Program-made: the position numbers and the translations under genes
Source: JAWXCB01 sp034440455
GTDB taxonomy: Bacteria > Bacteroidota > Bacteroidia > Chitinophagales > CAIOSU01
Reading direction: 5' to 3'
Assembly (NCBI GenBank): GCA_034440455.1
Contig: JAWXCB010000062.1
Coordinates: forward strand, 1-64,000
DNA length: 64,000 nucleotides
Shown: positions 57,611 through 64,000 of the stretch, piece by piece
How positions within the stretch are numbered: the stretch's first letter is position 1
Layout: each line of letters begins with the position of its first letter
Notes under the pieces: model-generated
Database searches by the model: none
What the model saw: the letters and a program-made list of their open reading frames with translations, nothing else
Told to the model about the DNA's origin: nothing

Positions 57611-58138
57611 TTAGCCTGGTGACTCATTCAGCAGCATTTTATCCAATTCAGAACTTGCAATCTCAATCTCTCTTGTTCGTCCTATCCTAAGAACATCCGT
57701 TAACGCCAACAGCTTATATAGTAGTTCATCATTGTGAACAGCGAGTATCTGATTGGGATAATAGAGTTCAATAACATTACCTCTAACTGAACCTTTAATA
57801 GAAGGACAGACATATATCAAATCACTGTTAAAATGCTGTTTCATGAAAGGGTGCGCATGAGCGGTTGGGATCCCTTTTGCCATCGCGCCTCCAGTAGGCG
57901 GAAAAACATACCGGAGACCATGTTTAAGAAACTCAAAGAAATTTTTTCGTTTAACACGGGTTTTGTTGTAATCCATCAAATCCGCAAAGCTGCTCCTGTT
58001 TATAGATTCTGAAACCTCCGAAGGACTGATATGGAGAGATTAAGATAAGTCTTTAAATTTCCATTCCTTTTCACCGATAGCAACTATTTTGAGCAGTATT
58101 ACTATATCTTGTGGACGCATGCTCCTGTGCTTACTCAT
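57611..58138 (-). pseudogene. AbiEi-like winged-helix antitoxin gene with an in-frame TAA
   Basis: From the ATG at 58138 the frame reads MSKHRSMRPQDIVILLKIV, AIGEKEWKFKDLS, then a TAA at 58040-58042, then SLHISPSEVSESINRSSF and continues to the normal end without other breaks. The N-terminal HTH-like part and SPSEVSES with KHGLRYVFPPTGG downstream fit the winged-helix partner of the AbiEii toxin family. The stop falls inside the DNA-binding domain at codon 33. Without it the protein has 175 residues. The piece after the stop could restart at TTG (57979) as a 122-residue fragment. It is either a nonsense mutation, a base error, or a recoded stop. Confidence 0.82.
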
Positions 58139-58155
58139 AAGACAACCTAAACAAT

Positions 58156-58174
58156 AATTCGCAATTTGCGAATT
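58156..58174. promoter_or_regulatory. Palindromic operator upstream of the antitoxin gene
   Basis: AATTCGCAA-T-TTGCGAATT is a perfect 9+1+9 palindrome 18 bases upstream of the antitoxin ATG, the usual place for autoregulation of a toxin-antitoxin operon. Confidence 0.65.
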
Positions 58175-58341
58175 GCCATAAAACCGACCATTGAATTTCA
58201 TCTAATCCACCTGATGCTTCGATCTGATAGATGGAAGTTGCTTCAAGAAGAATTAAGGGTGCAGAATATTAAAGATTACAGGATATGGGATGATGTGTGG
58301 GACATCTTCCACTCAGGCTTGTGATTCGGTATAAACCAATT

Positions 58342-59634
58342 TCAATACACCTCATTCACCCCGAAATAAAATCCTTTATCCTCTTTGGTTTTACCATGCG
58401 CATAATCCATTCTGATCATATTTCTTTCTTTTGGATTGACGACAAAACGAAGCCCGACCCCCACCGCCCAATTTATTGTTTGAAAACTGAAGTCTGACGG
58501 CACACGGGCAACATCTCCTGCCGATGTAAATAAGGTACCCCTGAAACGCCACACAAGCGGGAACCGCCATTCCACCTGCGCGAGCCACATTTCCATGTCG
58601 CGATAGCGCCCTTCATAATATCCTCTGCCCAGATATTGCCCGCCATGCAATGCCATCAACCGGAAAGGCGGCTCACCGAAATTTGCCGACATGTAAGCGC
58701 GCACAGCGAGTACGTGTTTGCCTTTTTTGGGATTAAAAAAATGCCTGTAGTCAAACTCAAGATTGTAAAAACTGAACTGCTCTTCACTTGACCACTTTGG
58801 ATGGTTATAGTTTGACAAGGAAATGTAATAGCCCTTGTACGGAAATATGTTGTTGTCTCTCGTATCTAAAACCAGCGCTGCGCCAATTCCAACGGTTTGG
58901 TATCCGTTTTTTCCTGAAACATCAGCTCTGGCAAAAGTGGAGTCGGCAGCATACTGCATATCAAAAATTTTGCTGAACCTGACTTGCGGTCCGATATAGA
59001 GCTTTTTGATTTTGTATAAAAGCCGAAGATCAGAATACCAATGCTGGAATTCAGTAATCTCGCGGCTTTCATATTCCGTATTATTTCCGATTCCATAAAA
59101 GTCCTGAAGCCAATTTTGATATTGCACGATTCCATCCATCCAGATGCGGTTGTTCTTGCCGAGAAACAGTTCATACTCCATGAAAGCCTCGTACTGCTTG
59201 TTCAACGTGTATTGACCTTTGAAACGAAAAACGGATTGGTGGTTGTCGGGAGTTTTTCGCTGGCGGAAATAAAGCTGAAGCGTTCCTCCGAATGACAGGT
59301 TGGTTTCGGGCAGATATGCGACAATCGGAAATCCAATCACGTTGAAGTTTATAGTCGAATCTTTTTTGAAAACATGTGTCAGTTTTTTCCATTTCTCCTT
59401 GTCCGCGCCATTTTCAGTAGTGATAACTGCCGCTGAATCGCCACGCCCTTGTGTGCTGATAGAATCTTCACTTATTCGAATAATGGTGTCATTTATCGTG
59501 ATGATGGTGTCTTTTACTGTAAGGACAGTATCCTGATTCTCCTGTGCGAACGCGGCATGAGGCAAGCACATGAGCAATGCGCTCACGAGCATGCTTAAAC
59601 TATTGACGAAGATGTTAGGATACTTTTCCTTCAC
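58342..59634 (-). CDS. BamA/TamA-family outer-membrane barrel protein
   Basis: A 430-residue protein with a signal peptide (LSMLVSALLMCLPHAAFAQ), a Thr/Ile-rich linker (DTVLTVKDTIITINDTIIRISEDSIS) and a C-terminal Omp85 surface-antigen domain: FGGTLQLYFRQRKTPDN, GAALVLDTRDNNIFPYKGYYISLSN, LAVRAYMSANFGEPPFRLMALHGGQYLGRGYYEGRYRD and the typical GVGLRFVVNPKERNMIRMDYAHG end. It has no POTRA repeats, so it is not BamA itself; it is one of the small Omp85-like proteins common in the phylum. It follows the T9SS surface protein gene by 51 bases. Confidence 0.88.
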   Translation of the reverse strand: MKEKYPNIFVNSLSMLVSALLMCLPHAAFAQENQDTVLTVKDTIITINDTIIRISEDSISTQGRGDSAAVITTENGADKEKWKKLTHVFKKDSTINFNVIGFPIVAYLPETNLSFGGTLQLYFRQRKTPDNHQSVFRFKGQYTLNKQYEAFMEYELFLGKNNRIWMDGIVQYQNWLQDFYGIGNNTEYESREITEFQHWYSDLRLLYKIKKLYIGPQVRFSKIFDMQYAADSTFARADVSGKNGYQTVGIGAALVLDTRDNNIFPYKGYYISLSNYNHPKWSSEEQFSFYNLEFDYRHFFNPKKGKHVLAVRAYMSANFGEPPFRLMALHGGQYLGRGYYEGRYRDMEMWLAQVEWRFPLVWRFRGTLFTSAGDVARVPSDFSFQTINWAVGVGLRFVVNPKERNMIRMDYAHGKTKEDKGFYFGVNEVY

Positions 59635-59685
59635 AGAATGTTTAAAAAAAATAACTGGGTTTCAATTCGGGATATACAGAACTCC

Positions 59686-62600
59686 TTATTGCAATCCCAG
59701 CTTGAATATTTTCCGGTATTCTGTATGAGCATCATAATCTAATTCGAGAAGATAAATTCCACCCGGCAAAGTTTTATCAAGGGAAAGGATTTTCTTGTTT
59801 TCACCATTTTGAAATTTAATTGTTTCCGTTGCAACAGTTTGTCCAAGTGAATTTAAAATGCGGAACCTCGCGGTTCCTTCATTTTCGGATGTACAATCAA
59901 GCATCAATTCATCGGTAAATGGATTGGGATAAATTTTTAAATCACCAAAAAGATGTGGAGGAGAAACAACTTCATCTTCAATCAATTCACTTCCTTCCAT
60001 TTTTGCCGCGCTGTTTGTGATAGTAAAAGAAACTGTCTCGCTGACTCCTGCTGTGCCGCTGCCATTCGTAGCTGAATAGGGCATGCCTTGAAGCGTATAG
60101 TAGCCGGGGTTTGGATTCCACGGAGTGTAAGTTGCGCCATTATTAAAATCGCTATTGATGGAATAAGGCGCGTAGTTTTCCGTTTGGATAATGCTTCTAT
60201 TTAACGTAAATCTTACGCTGCCTAACGGCTCGCCACAGGCATTTGCTCTTACGCTGAAATTTCCAAGAATAGATTTGTTAATCACCATTCCGTTAATCAG
60301 TTGACTTATCTCTGTGCCATTTGATGCACGAACCAATGTGAATGAAACAACTTCAGGCTGCGTGCAGAACTGATTACAATCAGGGTCAGTCTGGTGCACG
60401 CAAACGCCATTGTTACAAATCTCAATCGTACACGAATTGTCATCATTGCAATCTATGGGAGCGCTGATGCATTGATTGCTGATGCAATCATCCACTGTGC
60501 ATGCATTGTTGTCATTGCATTGCGCGCGGTCTGTGCTGCATCCCGATGGTGTCGCCACTACGGAAAAGGTTACAGTCAGACTAACGCCTGTAGTTCCATT
60601 GCCATTAAAGGATGAATAGGGCGTTCCGGTGAGCGTGTAATTTCCGGGTGCAGGGTTCCACGGAATATAAGTAGCGCCATCATTGTAATCACCTTTCAGG
60701 GAATAGGGCGCATAGTTTTCCGTGCGTACAATACTTCCGTTTAAAATAAATCTTACACTCCCGACAGGCGCATCACACATGTCAGTCCTGATGCTGAAAC
60801 TGACGATGGATGATTTATCAATCACCATTCCATTGACAAGTTCACTTATCTGTGTTCCATTTGAGGCGTTAACTAAAACGAAAGCAGTCACTTCCGCCTG
60901 TGTGCAAGATTCGTTACAATCGGGATTGTGCTGATGTGCGCAGACGCCATTGTTGCAGGCATCAATCGTGCAGGCATCCGCATCATCGCAATTTAAAAGC
61001 GTGTTGGCGCATTGCCCGCTGACGCAATTATCAACGGTGCAGGGATTGTTGTCATCGCATTGCAGATTGCCCGTGCATCCGGGAGACTGCTGCTCCGCCA
61101 CGGTGAAGTTGACAATTTCGCTGATGCCTGTTGTGCCGCCACCGCCTGAACCGGAATATGGCGTAGCGGTGAGCGTATAATTTCCGGGTGAAGGATTCCA
61201 CGGAGCAAAGTTTCCGTTTGAATCTCCATGGATGGAATAGGGAATTCCATTTTCAGTGCGCAGGATATTTCCATTCAGCGTAAAGCGCACGCTGCCCACG
61301 GGGTTGTTGCAAACATCTGCTCTTATGCTGAAGTTGCCAATGGATAAAAGGTCAATCTCTGTTCCGTTAACAAGCGTTCCGATTTCTGAGCCGTCCGTAT
61401 GCACGAGTGTAAAAGAAACTACTTCCAATTGGATGCATGAACCATTGCAGCCGGGGTCCGGCTGATAGGTGCATACGCCACTATTGCAGCCATCAATCGT
61501 GCATGGATTTGCATCATCACAATTTAATGTTGCACACAAATCACTGCTTGCCCCTGCCGTAAAGTAAACGGTGCGCACCCTTGTGGTTCCTTCAATCTCA
61601 GCCCTGATGCTATGACTGCCGGGAGTGAAACTGGCAGGATTATAGTTGCCGTTATTGTCGCCAAAAACGCTGAAGGGAGCCGTGTTCTCAAAAGAGGTTT
61701 GTTGTCCATCATAAAACATTCTTACAGTCGCCTGCACTCCGGGACCATCCACAACAACATTAATTCCTGTGGAATTGCTAAAGGTCATGTTATCGGTGAT
61801 TTCAAACAGTATCGCATTGTTTGATGCGTTGACGAGCCAAAACCGGATGGCATTCGATGAGGAGGCGCAGGGCGTGATGCCAGTATTGCCTCCCGCGCAT
61901 ATTCCGCAGGAATCAGTTTGCGCGTTTCCGTTGCATACGTTGTTGCAATCCAATGTGCCGTTGCATGTTTGGCAACTGCCATCATCCACGGTGGCACTTG
62001 GATTATAGTTTGTGGCATTGGGGTCGGTGCAACCAGATATTACGTTAACAGAATTTCCTGCAAGCTGCGCAAGGCGGGTGTAAACGGGTTCATAAGCTCT
62101 GTACCAATTATCAGAGGTGTTGCGCTGGTCGCAACAAGAAATATAAACGCCTACCCCTGCATTGTATGGTTGCGCGGCATTGAAGACGGTTTCAGCCTTG
62201 GCAATATCATTGGTTTGAAAACCTCCGGTCATTTCGGAAGCGTAACCTGTTGTTATTTGTTGTGTGAATTTCAACACTTCGGTTCGAATCCTGTTATTGA
62301 ATGAATTCGTGCTTTCCTGGAATGAGAGGAACTGAATCAAATCAGAATTGTAATGATCTGACCATGGGTTTTGTGATGTGTTGTTGTGCATTCCCCGCAG
62401 GTTATCAGAATCAATGCTTTTCAGGTATGCGTATAAATCATTGATTTGGCTGGTTCTTCCGTTGGGGTATTCTTCTCTGTCCCAAATTATATTTCCGGCA
62501 ACCGGGGAAAATTTCTGCACGAGGAACGACATGATTTGCTTTTGCGTGGCAGCAGTATATTTATCGTGGGTTTCCTTTTCAGAAAGCAAGATGTGCATGA

Positions 62601-62994
62601 TGCCTTTGCCATTCCATAATGTATTCACCCAATAGTTTGACATCGCCACCCATTGGTCAACTTTCACATTATCAAATCCGCTGTTCTGATTATTATTGAT
62701 GTAGGGAGTTGTGGTGATGCCGCCATCCGTTCCGTTTGTAGTGCAATACAACGTGTTTACGCCTTTGCTTCTAAGCCAATTCATCCAGGCATAATCATTA
62801 AAGTGAAAAGGCGTTTCCGGAGAATTAGCTTCAACAATTTTAGCCATAGTTCCATCGCTCCATTTCAACACGCTATTGTCCACTGTAAGATTTAATCCTG
62901 TTGCTGTTTTGGAAAACAGAAAAAAATAAATGAGCAGGCAGAAACCTGCATGAGTAGTGAATTCCGATAGGAATAATTTTATTGTAGTTTTCAT
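59686..62994 (-). CDS. Large Cys-rich T9SS surface protein with Ig-like repeats
   Basis: An 1102-residue secreted protein. A signal peptide (~1-33) precedes an N-terminal domain of ~280 residues that looks like a hydrolase fold but has no recognised signature (NYWVNTLWNGKGIMHILLSEKETHDKY, then GNIIWDREEYPNGRTSQI). At ~320 is GCTDPNATNYNPSATVDDGSC, followed by Cys-rich linkers CDDANPCTIDGCNSGVC, CDDNNPCTVDNCVSGQC and CNDNNACTVDDCISNQC between four Ig-like repeats, three with QPEVVSFTLVRASNGTEISQL style openings. The end (DLKIYPNPFTDELMLDCTSENEGTARFRILNSLGQ) is a type A T9SS sorting domain. It should be a long multi-domain surface protein. It is under module copy j. Confidence 0.9.
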   Translation of the reverse strand: MKTTIKLFLSEFTTHAGFCLLIYFFLFSKTATGLNLTVDNSVLKWSDGTMAKIVEANSPETPFHFNDYAWMNWLRSKGVNTLYCTTNGTDGGITTTPYINNNQNSGFDNVKVDQWVAMSNYWVNTLWNGKGIMHILLSEKETHDKYTAATQKQIMSFLVQKFSPVAGNIIWDREEYPNGRTSQINDLYAYLKSIDSDNLRGMHNNTSQNPWSDHYNSDLIQFLSFQESTNSFNNRIRTEVLKFTQQITTGYASEMTGGFQTNDIAKAETVFNAAQPYNAGVGVYISCCDQRNTSDNWYRAYEPVYTRLAQLAGNSVNVISGCTDPNATNYNPSATVDDGSCQTCNGTLDCNNVCNGNAQTDSCGICAGGNTGITPCASSSNAIRFWLVNASNNAILFEITDNMTFSNSTGINVVVDGPGVQATVRMFYDGQQTSFENTAPFSVFGDNNGNYNPASFTPGSHSIRAEIEGTTRVRTVYFTAGASSDLCATLNCDDANPCTIDGCNSGVCTYQPDPGCNGSCIQLEVVSFTLVHTDGSEIGTLVNGTEIDLLSIGNFSIRADVCNNPVGSVRFTLNGNILRTENGIPYSIHGDSNGNFAPWNPSPGNYTLTATPYSGSGGGGTTGISEIVNFTVAEQQSPGCTGNLQCDDNNPCTVDNCVSGQCANTLLNCDDADACTIDACNNGVCAHQHNPDCNESCTQAEVTAFVLVNASNGTQISELVNGMVIDKSSIVSFSIRTDMCDAPVGSVRFILNGSIVRTENYAPYSLKGDYNDGATYIPWNPAPGNYTLTGTPYSSFNGNGTTGVSLTVTFSVVATPSGCSTDRAQCNDNNACTVDDCISNQCISAPIDCNDDNSCTIEICNNGVCVHQTDPDCNQFCTQPEVVSFTLVRASNGTEISQLINGMVINKSILGNFSVRANACGEPLGSVRFTLNRSIIQTENYAPYSINSDFNNGATYTPWNPNPGYYTLQGMPYSATNGSGTAGVSETVSFTITNSAAKMEGSELIEDEVVSPPHLFGDLKIYPNPFTDELMLDCTSENEGTARFRILNSLGQTVATETIKFQNGENKKILSLDKTLPGGIYLLELDYDAHTEYRKIFKLGLQ

Positions 62995-63017
62995 TGTTTG
63001 ATTTAGGAATTACTCAA

Positions 63018-63086
63018 CAAAGGTGAGTCCACTAATTCCCAATAGTGTTACACGATTCTTGAAATGAATTGCATGATTCACACATT
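63018..63086 (-). promoter_or_regulatory. Shared promoter module, copy j (large T9SS protein)
   Basis: Half-sites GTTACA and ATTGCA 21 bp apart, CACACA, and 21 bp to CAAAGGTG (CACCTTTG). It is 24 bases upstream of the 1102-residue gene. Confidence 0.88.
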
Positions 63087-63241
63087 TCAGAAGAGCATTG
63101 CGCAGTTGCGCAACGACTATTACGCCAATTAGAATAGGCTAAGAGAAATATGTTCTCCTTCTAAAATTCTCATAAAGAGGAATTTAATTTCCGTTTTGAA
63201 GAAAACAATTAGGGAGGCTAATTGGCTACAGAGCGATAAGA

Positions 63242-63258
63242 GTTACATCTTTCACACA
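63242..63258 (-). promoter_or_regulatory. Degenerate half of the shared module
   Basis: GTTACA followed by CACACA at the normal spacing, but the second half-site (21 bp away) is ATTGGC and no -7 box is present. It overlaps the antiporter stop codon and is probably a decayed copy. Confidence 0.5.
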
Positions 63259-64000
63259 ATTTGTGAAGATGAAACGGGCGTATCTTTTCCAAAGAGAAGG
63301 GAATAAAATGGTTTGCCGATGCCTGTTTTTACAAGAAAAAATAAACCAACGCAATACAGCGTGCTGAACAGAATTACCGAATAACAGACTGATTGGATAA
63401 TGATGCCGTCAGGATGTCCCTGCTGCAAAGGAAGCAAGGCGATAACGGCTGCGCCAAGTCCTTTGGGTATCATGATAGAAAGCACCGTTTTGTCAAGCAG
63501 CGGTGTTTGCTTGGAAATGACGAACCTCACTACCACGATTCTCACGATAAACAGAACGAACGTAATCCATGCGCCCCAAAACAGCCAGTCAAAGCGGTTG
63601 ATTTGAATGCTGATGCCGATGAACACAAAAAAGAAGGTGCGCAGGAGAAAAACGATCTGACCAAAAAAGTCCTTTTCGCCAGGCGGCAATATGATGCTCA
63701 CTTTAGGAACGAAAGGCTCTAAAATTTTTGGCTCGAAATATTCCAGATTGCCAATGGCTATGCCGAATGAAAGCGCGGTCAACGGACCGCTGAAATGCAA
63801 ATACTCCGTAATTCCATAGAGGATAAAAAGAAATGCAGGCGTTGAAAATTTTGTTTCCTTCAGCGTGGGAAATCTGTTGATGATGAACGCCCACAGGAAT
63901 GCGCCACCGATGCCAATCAGCAGCGCGATTACCAGGGAGGCGATGAATTGCGCAATCACCACATCTGCCTGCATCTGCCCGGTAATCATTAATCCTAAGA
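63252..64000 (-). CDS. Cation/proton antiporter, C-terminal part (runs past window)
   Basis: The final ~249 residues of a cation/proton antiporter, open to the right edge of the window (three more codons precede the first Met at 63989 and the frame goes on). Eight hydrophobic helices are visible; SIQINRFDWLFWGAWITFVLFIVRIVVVRFVISKQTPLLDKTVLSIMIPKGLGAAVIALLPLQQG matches the end of CPA1/NhaP-type exchangers with the PKG-L motif. It lies on the minus strand and ends inside a half module. It may take part in pH or Na+ homeostasis. N-terminus and full family are not visible here. Confidence 0.85.
   Translation of the reverse strand, partial: LGLMITGQMQADVVIAQFIASLVIALLIGIGGAFLWAFIINRFPTLKETKFSTPAFLFILYGITEYLHFSGPLTALSFGIAIGNLEYFEPKILEPFVPKVSIILPPGEKDFFGQIVFLLRTFFFVFIGISIQINRFDWLFWGAWITFVLFIVRIVVVRFVISKQTPLLDKTVLSIMIPKGLGAAVIALLPLQQGHPDGIIIQSVCYSVILFSTLYCVGLFFLVKTGIGKPFYSLLFGKDTPVSSSQIV

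Noticed and set aside
1..64000. tRNA, rRNA and CRISPR arrays
   Set aside because: Looked for T-loop (GTTCGAATC-type) segments with CCA-like ends and for regular short repeats with spacers; none seen.

Overview
The window reads as chromosome of a Bacteroidota bacterium, probably a Chitinophagales or Sphingobacteriales type and possibly from a metagenome assembly. The evidence is: four proteins ending in type IX secretion (T9SS) C-terminal sorting domains; a gldA-gldF-gldG gliding/secretion ABC set; -7 promoter elements of the form TAnnTTTG; few Shine-Dalgarno sequences; a TonB-dependent receptor; and many small outer-membrane barrel proteins. No rRNA, tRNA, CRISPR array or prophage was found.

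Layout. 0.1-12.9 kb, all minus strand: a Crp/Fnr regulator, a PKD-domain T9SS protein, dnaN, a frameshifted outer-membrane barrel gene, an HTTM-like membrane protein, the gldA-gldF-gldG-DUF4340 operon, an M48 peptidase and a phytanoyl-CoA-dioxygenase-like protein. 12.9-14.3 kb: an insertion scar holding an IS30 transposase tail, a gene remnant and a PIN toxin-antitoxin pair. 14.3-28.6 kb: glyS, then a surface-polysaccharide cluster of seven glycosyltransferases (GT2, GT4, GT11, GT61), two methyltransferases, two SDR epimerases and a polytopic membrane protein. 28.7-35.1 kb: a DUF4397 T9SS protein and a small carotenoid locus (FAD desaturase-like enzyme, TPR-like secreted protein, fused lycopene cyclase) ending in a MerR/B12 regulator that keeps the CarH photoreceptor residues. 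35.1-64 kb: an envelope and stress region with CsbD, Dps, YtxH, lmo0937-family, holin-like, LEA2-like, DUF6799 and DUF748 proteins, lipoproteins, an Mla-type lipid transporter, a TonB receptor, an AI-2E family exporter, a broken AbiEii-type toxin-antitoxin pair, a BamA-like barrel, a 1102-residue Cys-rich T9SS surface protein and the end of a cation/proton antiporter.

The most striking signal is a repeated promoter module in the last region. Nine or ten copies of a ~69-bp sequence stand in front of different genes between 37.6 and 63.1 kb, and none was seen in the first 37 kb. Read with the gene, each has TGTGTGAATsA, a TGTAAC-type half-site, a second half-site exactly 21 bp later, then (in all but one intact copy) exactly 21 bp to a CAnnTTTG -7 box. 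The downstream genes (Dps, CsbD, YtxH operon, two Gln/Asn/Lys-rich hydrophilic proteins, DUF6799, an amino-acid permease, a lipoprotein-barrel pair, a large surface protein and a degenerate sigma-like gene) look like one stress or envelope regulon driven by an activator that binds phased direct repeats. The regulator is not identified.

Other points: three of these promoters are followed, exactly four bases after the -7 box, by a GTGAAA-ATTC-TTTCAC hairpin; an AbiEi-like antitoxin gene carries one in-frame TAA in its winged-helix domain and keeps two flanking palindromes; the dioxygenase has Asn at the expected Asp iron ligand; and one SDR epimerase has Phe in place of the catalytic Tyr.
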